Of a DNA stretch of 64,000 nucleotides, positions 36,558 through 47,953 are shown piece after piece. The notes under the pieces were generated by a model. It saw only the letters and a program-made list of their open reading frames with translations. It was not told the DNA's origin and ran no database searches. Where the stretch lies: contig NC_133537.1 in assembly GCF_048544455.1 (NCBI RefSeq), forward strand, positions 308,053,738-308,117,737, read 5' to 3'. How positions within the stretch are numbered: the stretch's first letter is position 1; every line of letters begins with the position of its first letter. The DNA is from Silene latifolia (taxonomy: Eukaryota; Streptophyta; Magnoliopsida; Caryophyllales; Caryophyllaceae). The translations under genes were made by a program, and so were the position numbers.

Positions 36558-37104
36558 TTTAAAATTAACTAACCTCGTAACTTTGCTAGGTAATGACTAG
36601 AAGTCCAGAACTCAACCGAATCAGTAAATAATCGAAAATATCGACCTAATAATGAACTGATGAGTCAAACCAGGCAAAATGTGACCAAGACTTGACTTAA
36701 TAATGACCCGATCCGATAATGAACCGACTCGATCTAACTCGGCCCAAACACAACCCGACCAATCCAACTAAATGACCCGACCTGATAATGACTCGAACCC
36801 GGCTCGACCTGAACTAGAGCTAAGAATTGACCCACTAACCCAACCTATAAATAAACATGAGCACGACCTGAATATAGTCATCAGTTCATCACTCATCACC
36901 CGATATGACCTAAAGTGGACATGACCTGATCCGAACGACCCGATTGCCACCCATTAGCATCCTGTCATCTCTCGCAATTACTCTTGATAGAGATTTGCAA
37001 AACGATTTGTTCTCATAAATTATTCAAGGTCAGTTTTGTAGAGATTTTATGTGCTTGGCCAAAACATAAGTGACAACTTGAATGGAAGGAGGCGTGGTTT
37101 ATTG
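36558..37104. other. GACCCGA-rich degenerate repeat region
   Basis: From about 36,595 to 36,960 the words GACCCGA, AACCCGA, GACCTGA and their variants recur irregularly. Such hexamer/heptamer clusters are typical of the subterminal parts of plant hAT elements and of similar non-coding repeats at 42,900-43,010 and 46,720-47,350. No gene is seen. Confidence 0.45.
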
Positions 37105-37109
37105 GTTCT

Positions 37110-37374
37110 TGTAGAAATACTAGCAACATTCAAGCTACCAATCACATTGCACAGAAGGATGGCACACGGATTGATGACATGGACAAAGTTAGTTAGGAAT
37201 TGTGTTAGTTTGTTGAGCTTTGTATATAAGTAGATAGTTACACACAATCATAATTATTACATTGTAAACAAACACAAATATTATACTCTCAATAAAACCT
37301 CTCTTTTATTTACCTCTGTTTGTTAGCTCAAGCTTGAAGCTCATACAACAATGGTGATTAGAGTTGGTTTTACA
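37110..37374 (+). repeat. 5' LTR of copia element
   Basis: TG...CA bounded, 265 bp. It contains a TATATAAG-type promoter motif (about 37,222) and AATAAAA (about 37,292). It is nearly identical to the LTR at 42,386. Confidence 0.95.
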
Positions 37375-37383
37375 TGGTATCAG
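37375..37383 (+). other. primer-binding site
   Basis: TGGTATCAG immediately follows the 5' LTR. It is complementary to the 3' end of initiator methionine tRNA, as in most plant copia elements. Confidence 0.9.
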
Positions 37384-40300
37384 TCGCTTAGGTTCTGATT
37401 CCTTCATTTTTCTTCCGTTTCCGCAACTTCTGATCCTTTTTTTCTCCTAATTCTGGTAATAATTCTATCTCAAATCAGTAGAATTCCAGAATTTCTTAAT
37501 TCCTCATTTCTGCATAATTCAATTGAATTTCAGAAATTTTTCACATAATTCAATCGCTGATTCTTCGCATACTTCGTTCGAAGTTCGTTGAAATTCGCTT
37601 TTACTTTCTGAATTGTTTACTTTTTCTTGAAAATTCCTCCATTTTTTCTTGCGATTCTGTTTAATCATGCCGAATTCTGGTGATTCCGCTACATCTGTTA
37701 CTCCTTCTGCATATGCTGTGTATGATGATCCTCTTTACATCACCGCTCATGATCAAATCACAAATAGTCTTGTTGATACTCCTTTTAATGGTACTGATTT
37801 CATGAATTGGAAAAGAGAGATTATGCTTGCTTTAATGTCCAAAAACAAGGACGGTTTCATCACAGGAACTTGTCAACAACCTGCTGTAACTGATAAAAAG
37901 TATGAACACTGGAAACGAGTTGACATTCTTGTGATGCAATGGATTTTACATTCTATTGAGAAGAAATTGCGTGAAAATTTCAAGTATGTCACTTCTGCTA
38001 GACAACTTTGGGGCGAATTAGTTGAATGCTATGGTCAAATCAATAGCCTTGAGTTGTATTAGTTAAAAAAGAATTTAGGTGCTATATCTCAGGATAATTC
38101 CATCGTAGTTGAGTACTACAGTCGTCTGAAGAAGACTTGGGAGGAGATTGATGCACTTGATCCTATTCCTCAGTGCACTTGTGGTGCAATGAATTCTTGT
38201 ACTTGTGTACTTTTAAAGAGAATGTTTGATAGAGAGATGCAATCGAAGTTACTGCAACTTCTTATGGGTTTGAATTCCACTTTTGAGAATGTCAAGAGTA
38301 ACATTCTCACTATGGAGCCTATGCCTACTATCAACAAGGTTTTGGGACTCCTTCAGAAGGTTGAGAAGCAGAAATCTATCGGTAATCTTTGGTGCATTGT
38401 GAGGCCAATGCTTATGCCAGCATCAAACATCCTTCCACACAGCCTGAATCTTCCTCCAAAAGAGTGAAGCTGGACGCAGAAGAAAAGCCAGTCAAAGTCT
38501 GCTCACACTGCAAGAAGAAGGGACATGATGTAACTGAATGCTACCAATTACAGACCTGCACTTTCTGTGGTGTTTTTGGTCATGTGGAGCATCAATGTTA
38601 CCAAGCCAGAAGTCTTGGCAGAGGCAGATCACAAGGAGGCTATGGATCTCAGGGTGGTTATGGAGTTCAAGGAGGATATGGTAGAGGAAGAGGTCGTTCA
38701 AATAGCTATCACAAGAAAGGTAGCAATGTCTACAAAAGAACTGCAGCAAATAATGCAGATGCTGTGAGGTATGGCACTGAAGAGAGTGATCAACTTTCAC
38801 CATTTGATGACAATGAATATGATTACTACACCACTGAACACGTCTTTAGTCAAGCAAAATCTTCTGATCAACAAAGTTTTGGGACTGAAGAGATGGTGGA
38901 CAAGGTTGTTCAGAAGGTTATAAAAGTTATTGCTGATAACTCAGCTCATTCTAATGCTTCTTTTGCTCTTCCTGCTACAAGTTTTGCAGGTATAACATCT
39001 GCTTCTAAAACTCTAACTCCTGGTACTAAGGGTCATTCTAATGTCTGGATAGTTGACTCAAGGGCCTCTGACTACATGACTTCTTGTCTGTCCTTAGTAC
39101 ACAATGTTAGAATTCTCAAACAGCCAATTTTAGTAGGATTACCAGATGGTAGCACTAAATTGGTCCACAAAACTGGTACAGTCTATTTGACTGCTTCCAT
39201 TACTCTGTATAATGTCCTGATCATACCTGATTTTAAGCAGAATCTTTTGTCAGTAGGAAGATTATTACAATATTCTGGTCTAACACTCATTTTCCATTTC
39301 AATGAGTGTTGGTTTCAGGACCCTTTAAGTAAGTTGGTTGTTGCCACAGCAAAAAGGAGTGGAACTCTCTACCTAATAAAGAGTCAGGTGCAGGCAAGAA
39401 GACCAACTAGCTTGTGCACTTGTTTTAGTTTACCTACAAATACTATAAATAAGCAAGTTATGAATGTAATAGCTTGTACTGCAAATAAATGTACCCCTAA
39501 CACTGATGTAATGTTGTTGCATCAAAGACTTGGGCATAGCTCATTTGATAAAATGAGACATTTACCTGATTTCCATTTTTCTATTGATTCTAAATTTCAT
39601 TGTGAAGCCTGTGCTATCTCAAAGCACCACAAACTTCCCTTTCCTGTTAGTTTTTCTCATGATAAGACCAGTTTTTCCTTGATACACCTAGATGTTTGGG
39701 GACCCTATAGAGTTCAGGCTTTGTCAGGTGCTAGTTCTTTCTTAACAATTGTAGATGATTACACTAGGACAACTTGGACTTTCTTGATTCAATCTAAGGA
39801 TCAGGTCCCACATCTTATCAAAGATTTTTTAGCCCATGTAGAGACACAATTTAATGCCAAGGTAAAAGTTATCAGAACAGACCATGGTACATAATTTGTG
39901 CAAGGGCCTTGCAGAGCCATGTTTAATGAGAAGGGTATTATCCACCAAAAATCTGTTATTGGAAGACCTCGACAGAATGGCCGTGTTGAAAGAAAACACA
40001 GGCACTTACTTGAGACTGCTAGGGCACTCAGACTGCAGGCTAGCTTACCATTGAAGTTCTGGGGTGACTGTTTGCTGACAGCAACCTATTTGATAAATAA
40101 GATGCCAACACCCATTTTACAATGGAAGACACCATATGAGATGTTGTTTGGAGAAAAACCAAAATATGATGGCGAGGGTACTAGGTTCACTATGCTATGC
40201 TTCTATGCCTACTACTTATAGAGACAAATTTGGTAAAAAAGCCGAGGAAGATGCATCTTTATTGGGTATCCTTTTGGCCAAAAAGGTTACAAACTCTATG

Positions 40301-42372
40301 ATCTTGAGACTCATACATGTCCGGTCGGCGAGAGATGTTTTTTTTTCGGAAGGGATCTTCCCATACTGCAGGTTGTTTCTCCATTACGGGAGGCACCTAA
40401 TCATGACAAGGGTGACGAGTCCCTTGTGTTTGGATTGTGTCACGAGATCCAAACCATTCTTTTACTCATACTACAAATATATTACAAAATCCAGGTCACA
40501 ATAATAATATACCAAATAATCCGATTCACCACAAGTACAAAATGGTAATACTCATTCGACATAATAACAAATCATGTTAACCCAAATACTACTCTTGTTT
40601 CATACGGTGAAACGATCACAAATGCTACAAATCCCGAAAGAGGAGAAATTCGCACCTAGAAAAGCGGCGGGGCACGCGGATATCTAGCAGCTTGGAGGGT
40701 ACCATTGCCCTATCAAGTTACCTTTTCAAGCTTCTAATTCTGAATGCTATATCTTATCACAAAGAGCTGTTGGGAGCATTGAGCATGTTTGATCCTCAAT
40801 ATATTAGCTCTCTTAATAATGTTCTCCAAGTACATGAGCCTGCAACCTTTTTTGATGCTCGGAAAGATGACGGATGGGTTGCGGCCATGGCAAAGGAGTT
40901 AGATGCACTTTGGAGGCAAATCGGACATGGGAATCGACTCAATTGCCGCTCATAAGAAGGCAATAGGGTCAAAGTGGGTTTACAAGGTTAAACATAAAGC
41001 AGATGGGAGCATTGAAAGACTTAAAGCAAGATTGGTGGCCAAAGGGTACAATCAAGTGAAAGACAAAGATTACAAACATACTTTCTCACCTGTAGCTAAG
41101 CTAGCTACGGTGAGAACTCGATTGCCATTGCGGCGATTAAAAATTGGCCACTACATCAACTTGATATAAACAATGCTTTCCTTCATGGCTTCATAGATGA
41201 AGAAGTATACATGAAGCCACCACTGGGTTACACAAAGGCTGTTGAAGGGCAAGTTTGTAGGTTAAAAAGATCCTTGTATGGCCTAAAACAAGCTAGTAGA
41301 CAGTGGAATTTACAATTGACCAAACATCTGTTTCAACTTGGTTTTAGCCAGTCCAAACAAGATTATTCTTTGTTCACCAGGAACAATGCGAAATCAGGAA
41401 GCTTTCTAGTAATATTGGTCTATGTTGATGACCTGATTATCTCTGGTGATAATGAGGAGGAGATAAAGGAAATAAAGATAAGTCTTGACAAAGCTTTCAC
41501 TATTAAAGACTTGGGATTGATGAGATACTTTTTAGATTTGGAAATAGCAAGGAACAACAACGGCATACTTCTTAATCGGAGGAAGTATGTCACGATATTA
41601 TAAAGGATCTGGGAATGGAGAAGCGCATGCAATGACTTTCCCTTTGCCAAGAGGTTTAAAATTGTCTATAGACCAAGGAGAGCTTTGCGGACCCGAGAAA
41701 GATACGGGAGATTAATAGGAAGACTCTTATATTTGAATCTAACTAGGCACGATATCTCCTATTCAAAGTGCAAACATCTCGATCGGTTCTTGACACAACC
41801 AAGACTACCACACCTACAAGCTGCTCTACATGTCGTCATATATTTGAAACACACAGCTAATGCAGGGTTATTTTATCCTTCTGATAGTGACTTGAGGTTA
41901 AATGCATATTACGATCTTTGTTGGGAACTTGTGCCTTCACTGATGAGATCACAATCAAAGCTCGTGTGTTGCTTGGGAAGTCATTAATATCGTGGAAAAC
42001 AAAAAAACAAAAAACAGTCAGCAAGAGCTCTGCTGAGGCCGAATACAGGTGCATGTCTTACACAGCAGGGGAGATAGTTTGGATGGAAAGACTTCTCAAG
42101 GATCTCAATGTTCAAGTGCCAACACTGTTAGCCTTTTTTTGTAATAATAAAGTCGCCCAACACATTGCCCTTAATCGATTTTTCATGAAAGAACTAAACA
42201 TCTAAATATTGATTGTCATTATGTTCGAGAAAGGATTCAAGAAGGGCTCATTGCAACTAAGCATGTCAAATCCAGTTTACAACTTTTGATCTAATGACTA
42301 AAGCATTGGGAGGACAAAGAAAGACAATTACTTGTCAGAAAGGTTGGGTATGCAATTCCTAAGTGATTCTAG

Positions 42373-42385
42373 CTTGAAGGGGGAG
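42373..42385 (+). other. polypurine tract
   Basis: The purine-rich GAAGGGGGAG run lies immediately upstream of the 3' LTR and primes plus-strand synthesis in this class. Confidence 0.85.
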
Positions 42386-42650
42386 TGTAGAAATACTAGC
42401 AACATTCAAGCTACCAATCACATTGCACAGAAGGATGGCACACGGATTGATGACATGGACAAAGTTAGTTAGGAATTGTGTTAGTTTGTTGAGCTTTGTA
42501 TATAAGTAGATAGTTACACACAATCATAATTATTACATTGTAAACAAACACAAATATTATACTCTCAATAAAACCTCTCTTTTATTTACCTCTGTTTGTT
42601 AGCTCAAGCTTGAAGCTCATACAACAATGGTGATTAGAGTTGGTTTTTCA
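42386..42650 (+). repeat. 3' LTR of copia element
   Basis: 265 bp, starting TGTAGAAATACTAGCAAC and ending TTTTTCA, followed by the GTTCT target copy. Confidence 0.95.
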
Positions 42651-43103
42651 GTTCTACTGTACACACTTTTTACAGGGTATGGCGTATGGGATTAGGTCGG
42701 TTGACTCTGAATGCCCTCTATTCCTGCTATGTATGTGTATAACTCCTTACAAATCCAATTACTGTAAAATATTTTATGGTATAGGGTGCCAATTCTTTGC
42801 ATTTTCCCCCTTTTACTTTCTCCTTTTGTGTGTGTAGTGTAGGAATAATACGGTTGTCGACCACCAATTGCAAAACCTGATAATAACTTGTGTATAGGAT
42901 GCAATTCATTGATGACTCGTATGAACTCGAGTCCGATAAATATTCATCTTGATAATAACTTGTTTAACCCGACTCTAAACTGATTCAAATGACCCGATTA
43001 CCTCGTCTGACTTTTGATGCTATTTTGAGAGTCCCCTCGACGTTTAGCGTAAAACTGCAAATCGAAATAAGGAAACTATGCACTTATTTAGTCACTTTAA
43101 AAT

Positions 43104-43377
43104 CAGGGGCGGATTTGGGGGGGAAAGTGAGGGCACGTGCCCTCACGTGACAAAAAAAAAAATTTAAAAAAAAAAAAAAAAAAAAATTTTAAAAAAAAAA
43201 AAAAAAAAAAAGACGATAAACACAACCCAGAGACAGAAACAACATAAACACAAACACAAAAATCAAAATAGAACCATAAAATCAAGACGATATTTGAATT
43301 TTAATGTATAAATGTTGTCCGCAAATTTTTTTTTTCTTACTGTGCCCCCCTTTACTGAAATCCTGGATACGCCACTG
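43104..43377. mobile_element. hAT-type MITE
   Basis: The ends CAGGGGCGGATTTGG and (reversed) CAGTGGCGTATCCAGG are flanked by a perfect 8-bp duplication TTTAAAAT (43,096-43,103 and 43,378-43,385), diagnostic for hAT. The inner arm GTGAGGGCACGTGCCCTCAC is itself a palindrome, followed by A-rich runs with TTT/AAA palindromes. Confidence 0.88.
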
Positions 43378-43684
43378 TTTAAAATGCTACGTATTTCGCA
43401 TTGATCAGTATGTAATTCAGCTTGGGGTTTAATACACTTAAGTTAACTGCACAATCACATTCAACTATTCAAGTGATCTTGAACAGATAAGTATTCATCC
43501 TTGCTTTCTTTTTTTCAAATAGGAAGCAACTTTGATCTATACTTCCTCTTCACTAGACAAGAAATGAACCAAAATGTTCTTAATTTTCCCATGAATATCA
43601 TCACAAAATGCACAGCAGATCATACTTCTTTAATCTCAATAGTCAATACCTTGATAAACCAGTTTAACACACAGAAAATAAATA

Positions 43685-43773
43685 CTCCCTCCGTCTTAAT
43701 CATTCGTTTACCTTTTATTAAAATACACCTCACAAAGAATAAAAAAGTAAACAAATGATCGGGACGGAGGGAG
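43685..43773. mobile_element. Stowaway MITE, 89 bp
   Basis: CTCCCTCCGTCTTAATCATT at the left and GATCGGGACGGAGGGAG at the right, TA on both sides. The arms continue CGTTTAC/GTAAACAAATG. A minimal, nearly fully palindromic copy. Confidence 0.9.
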
Positions 43774-43984
43774 TATATAAGCTAGTTGAATAGTATTACA
43801 ACGGATCCTACACAACAACAGACGACAGACGATCTTATACATATAGTACAATAAACTGGAACACCTGAACATATTTGTGTTTCATTCATATGTCTGCAAC
43901 ATTACTTAACTACGTTGGTTGCTTCTAATGCCTGCACTTAACAATAACCTCATACCAAAGCGGGATTGCCTTATACGACTTCCA

Positions 43985-45865
43985 TCAATCTTTACTTCCC
44001 TTGAACCTAAGTTCAGCTGCTGCTTTCATCTTAGAAAATATTGCTTCAAGCTTGCTAATTCTATCGTCAAAATCCAAACACATCATGTTGATAGCTCTGA
44101 CACCTTTGCCTTCATCGTCCTTGTTGTCATCGTCTTCAATTATCAAAGGCTCATCTACATTGTTCTGCGTCTCAGTGTCCATGCCCGGCAAAATAATGAT
44201 ATTATATCCGGAGTTTTCAGGAACCTCATCTCTTCTGTTGTTTACCAAACAATCCTCTACATTGTTCTGCTCATTTCGGATGTCAATTGGATCGTCAATG
44301 GGATTGCTCATTTGGTTTATGTTCCATGGCTCAGTTGGTGCATCATTTTCAGGAACCTGATTGCTCCCTTCCCCTGCTTCGTTAATTGGTGTGTTCTTCT
44401 CAGCCCTCACAACACGTTGCCTTTTGCTAACAATTTCCGATACATTGGACCTAGTCTTGGCTATCCTCTCACTTCTTCTTCTCCTTTGGGTGATACATTG
44501 ATATGATTTGGTCCCCCACCAATGGACATACCGAGTGGTAACCTCGCCTCTAAGCAATCTAGGAGGTAAGTAGAGAACCCTACCATCAAGAGGCTTGGAA
44601 TAGCTACTCCAAGCTAGCTCGACACTTTGGTTAGACCTAGAGATAGGGCATGGAATATGTTGGTCGAAACCAAATTGCATTCCTACCCGGTGTGGGAGGT
44701 ATTGCTCAATACAATCTAGTCCAATTAACTCACAAGGTCTCAAGCATCTAGCAAATGATACTAATTGATCACTTAGCTTGGAATTCATCACTACCGATTT
44801 CCCATCATCACAGTAGAATTCAGAGAATTTCTTATCCGTTACATATAACGCATAGGGCTTCCACAGAAAACATTCTCCACCTGACTCAAACTCGAACCTA
44901 ATTAAGCGAATTGTTCTCTTTTTAGATTCCAACCAACGAGCCACTCTTGGCTCACCCGAATGGAGAGAGGTAGGTTTTGGACTTAGAGACATAAACCTCT
45001 CCCAAACCCACACCTGAACTAACTGTAAAGGTGCCCACAGAAAAAGATTGGATCTATAATCTTTTCCTTGAGCGACAAAATCGACAATTTTTGCTTTCAA
45101 AAGTCGTAAATCTCTGTAAATTGATGCTAAGACAGCAGGAGCAAGGGCAATTCTAGTTCCTCTAGCAAGCGATATTGCAATAGCGAAAACATGTGGTGAA
45201 ATGTAATCAAAAGACTGTGTAGGAAACACATACCTTGATAACCATAACACAAGAAATGCAATGTGTTCAGATTCACCCCCTAAACCAGTAAAATAGTCAA
45301 TCCACTCGGAATGTCGCACGACAGTAGTAGCATTCGAGAAAAAAGACATCATCTTTCTCGTAATCTCCTCAACTTCACTACTCTGATTCAGAAATCTAAC
45401 ACACTCCCCCAACACAGAATACCCACCTAACATCATAACATCCTCAAGAGTAACAGTAGCTTCACCAAAAGAAAACACGAAAGTGTTGGTTTCAGGACAC
45501 CACTTCTCGGCTAATGCAATGATCAACTCATTATAGTTGGTAATGTTGTAAGTAGAAGCGATAATTGCATCAAAAATACCAACTTGCTTCCATTTATCTT
45601 GATGACTTTCCCTCAAAGTACCAACCCAAGTGACCCAATTCTTTAGGGGTACTGATCTACCTTTGAAAGAAACTAGGGATTTCAACAGCGAAATGTTGGG
45701 TCTGGAGGTGAGGGAATCAGAAGGCGGTTCCGGAAGCGGAACGTTAGAATCGAATGTGGGTTTGAGAAAATGTGCATTTTTTCTAAGAGTGCTTCTTTCA
45801 TCACCAATTTGATGGGGTGATACCATCAACTCTTCCCTTTCTTCAATCATTTTTTTTTTTGGCAT
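43985..45865 (-). CDS. plant mobile domain (PMD, MAIN-like) protein, 626 aa
   Basis: A single uninterrupted exon. Residues ~72-160 hold the family signature: LKNWVTWVGTLRESHQDKWK, VGIFDAIIASTYNITNYNEL, LAEKWCPETNTFVFSFGEAT, TLEDVMMLGGYSVLGE. Residues ~190-450 continue the PMD fold (FLVLWLSRYVFP, LPHRVGMQFGFDQ). A basic segment RRRRSERIAKTRS with KRQR (about 461-484) looks like a nuclear localisation signal. An acidic linker and a short C-terminal coiled coil (DFDDRISKLEAIFSKMKAAA) follow. PMD proteins such as Arabidopsis MAIN and MAIL1 work in the nucleus with PP7-like phosphatases in gene expression and transposon silencing, while other PMDs sit inside transposons. No TIR or other transposase motif was seen around this one, so a host gene or domesticated copy is likelier. 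The ATG chosen is the first in frame. Confidence 0.85.
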   Translation of the reverse strand: MPKKKMIEEREELMVSPHQIGDERSTLRKNAHFLKPTFDSNVPLPEPPSDSLTSRPNISLLKSLVSFKGRSVPLKNWVTWVGTLRESHQDKWKQVGIFDAIIASTYNITNYNELIIALAEKWCPETNTFVFSFGEATVTLEDVMMLGGYSVLGECVRFLNQSSEVEEITRKMMSFFSNATTVVRHSEWIDYFTGLGGESEHIAFLVLWLSRYVFPTQSFDYISPHVFAIAISLARGTRIALAPAVLASIYRDLRLLKAKIVDFVAQGKDYRSNLFLWAPLQLVQVWVWERFMSLSPKPTSLHSGEPRVARWLESKKRTIRLIRFEFESGGECFLWKPYALYVTDKKFSEFYCDDGKSVVMNSKLSDQLVSFARCLRPCELIGLDCIEQYLPHRVGMQFGFDQHIPCPISRSNQSVELAWSSYSKPLDGRVLYLPPRLLRGEVTTRYVHWWGTKSYQCITQRRRRSERIAKTRSNVSEIVSKRQRVVRAEKNTPINEAGEGSNQVPENDAPTEPWNINQMSNPIDDPIDIRNEQNNVEDCLVNNRRDEVPENSGYNIIILPGMDTETQNNVDEPLIIEDDDNKDDEGKGVRAINMMCLDFDDRISKLEAIFSKMKAAAELRFKGSKD

Positions 45866-46089
45866 GAAAATGATTAAATGAGGAGAATGGGAGGATGTTG
45901 CAGTTCAGTTGAACTCAAATCATGAAAATTGAATGTTTACTTGGTTAGTTCAGAGAAGGGACATAAGCAAAAGTAAATGCTTTCCTAATGGACTATGTAA
46001 CAGTCATCAATTATGAACTGCTTTAAAGTATGTATCTTTTGCGTGAAACTACTCTAGTTATAATTGAATTTTTACATCAGGTTTTGTAA

Positions 46090-46275
46090 CATTAGCCAGC
46101 AAGTCCCCTTGTGACGGAAATATCTGTCACAAGCTTACGATAAAGTACTACCCATGTGAGTAGATAAAACAGATTGCTACCATCTAGTAGGAACAGATTG
46201 CTACCATCTAGTAGGAACTATCCTTTTGTTTTATCTACCCAAATGGGTAGTATTTGACCCGTCACAAGCTTGCCA
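46090..46275. mobile_element. inverted-repeat MITE with internal duplication
   Basis: Left arm TGTCACAAGCTTACGAT and TACTACCCATGTGAGTAGAT are mirrored by ATCTACCCAAATGGGTAGTA and CCCGTCACAAGCTTGCC at the right. The middle has a perfect 24-bp tandem duplication GATTGCTACCATCTAGTAGG (46,171-46,218). Family not assigned. Confidence 0.55.
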
Positions 46276-46967
46276 TGGATATGCTTTTGGATGTCATTGG
46301 GGCGGGGTGATGGTGGATGTAGTCTCCCCCATACCCGTACCCACCAAGCAATTTTCATACCCATACTGGTCCAACCACTCATGGCGGGTACAAGTTTCTA
46401 TACTCGTACCCGCCCCGCCCCGTGAAAAGCTAGACCCATACCCGTCTCATTTACCACCAACCACCTATGTCATAATTTATGTCGGTACTTTTTAAAATAA
46501 AATGTAGTTTAACACGTATGAATTACCCCGCCAATTTCTTTTTATTATTTCTATTTTAAGATTTTCAATAAAAATTATAAAAAAAAAAAAAGCATTATAA
46601 ACACTCATAATAATTTATTTTTTTAATAACATGCGTGTATTAGTGGATATGGCGTAAAAGTAGAGGTAACAATTATTGACACAGCTCGAAAATTCGATAC
46701 GAAGTTAGCGGATTAGGGTCGAGAGGTTGTGACCCATTTAAGTAATTGGGTTGACACAGACACGACACGGAACTTAAATGGGTCGGGTTAGGTTGAGCTC
46801 TTTTGACACGAACCCGACACGAATAACCCATTTATTTAAAAGTGTCATAATATATCTGGTTGAATCAATAATCCAACAAAACAACTTAAAAATAAGCATT
46901 CTCATTCATCACTTTTGGGATAATAGGACTATAAAACTTAGCTTATTAATTAGTTAACACAAAATCT

Positions 46968-47143
46968 CATTGAAGACGGCACGTATCCGTCACTTTGGAG
47001 TGACGGATATCATTTTCTCTCACAAATGACCCAAATAGAGGAGAGAGGGAAGCACATGGGGGTGCCCCCACCTTGTCCCCCCTATCCATTTTGTGAGTGG
47101 CATTACCCGTCACTTGCTCCGACCCGTCTTCAGCAAGACTAAC
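46968..47143. mobile_element. TIR MITE, family unassigned
   Basis: Left end TTGAAGACGGCACGTATCCG then TCAC and right end (reversed) CTGAAGACGGGTCGGAGCAA then GTGACGGGTAATG are inverted. The centre holds GAGGAGAGAGGGAAGCACAT and GGTGCCCCCACC. Non-coding. Confidence 0.5.
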
Positions 47144-47953
47144 TGATTAGTTAATTGGGTTAAACGGGTTAAATGAATTACAAATGACCTCTTAAAAGAT
47201 AAATGGGTTAAACAAGTCGGGTTGGATAATAGAAAAATTAAATGGATTGGGTTAGGGTTGAGACAAATGACTTGTTTATGTAATTGGGTTGGGTTAGAGT
47301 TGGGATAGTGATGACCAGTTTACCGTTGATAAGAACACGAAAACGACACGACCCAATCTGTTTGTCAGGTCTACGTAAAACCCACCCCGCCCCACCACCC
47401 ATGGTGGGTGGAATTCTTGTTCCCGTACCCACCCCGCCCCACCACCCGCAAAAGTTCTACCTATCCGCCTTCACTTGCTAGTTACTACTGTACTTAATAA
47501 AACGTCAAATGCCAGCTTTCCAATTTCTTCCCTATCTTAGTAAGATTGATCGCCTCCAAACTAACTTAGGAGTCGTTTGGTTACCACCTCTCTTAGCAGT
47601 TAGCAGACATGCTTTCAAGTTTTAACGTTCAAGGTCAGTTTCCACACTTGACACTTCTCGTCCAACTAATTATAATATCAGCCTATAAAGTCGACATTTT
47701 ATGCCAGAAAGCGAACGCAGAGTACAGCAAACTTATATCCCCTAGCTCCTGATTTCTTAGATGATCATATTTTACAGTAACCAGCTGATGAAATATCTAT
47801 ATAGTGAAACGTGAATGGCAACAACAATCGTCATGCCACGCTCTTGCCAATTACATATGTTACCTCCGTGAAAAATTATCACCCAAAAGATGGTTATACA
47901 GTATTAGTCTTGTTAATATGTACAGACCACCAATTTTGATCCTAGGATGCTAG

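Larger units (their letters stand above)
37110..42650 (+). mobile_element. Ty1/copia LTR retrotransposon, ends complete, coding part broken
   Basis: The element has two 265-bp LTRs and a perfect 5-bp target duplication GTTCT (37,105-37,109 and 42,651-42,655). Parts in order: primer-binding site TGGTATCAG, gag-like region (about 37.6-38.9 kb) with CCHC zinc knuckles, protease region (about 39.0 kb), integrase (about 39.5-40.2 kb, HQRLGH zinc finger), reverse transcriptase (about 40.8-41.6 kb, YVDD), RNase H (about 41.9-42.2 kb), purine-rich tract, LTR. The integrase-before-RT order and the initiator-Met primer site define copia. The coding part is broken at roughly eight places. The LTRs differ by about one base, so the insertion is young. 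Confidence 0.93.
42656..43984. other. intergenic with two MITEs
   Basis: It continues the host sequence interrupted by the copia insertion and includes a GACTCG/GACCCGA-rich patch at 42,905-43,010. It holds an hAT-type and a Stowaway MITE. No gene is recognised. The ORFs are short and without domains. Confidence 0.45.
45866..47953. other. intergenic with MITE-like repeats
   Basis: It lies upstream of the PMD gene and downstream of the RNI-like gene. It contains two inverted-repeat elements (next entries), CCCGTACCCACC-rich patches at 46,320-46,460 and 47,380-47,465, and hAT-like words GACACGA, AACCCGA and TTGGGTT at 46,720-46,860 and 47,150-47,360. No gene is seen. Confidence 0.5.

Noticed and set aside
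43919-44506. 195-aa plus-strand ORF
   Set aside because: Antisense shadow of the PMD gene, which has clear family motifs on the minus strand.
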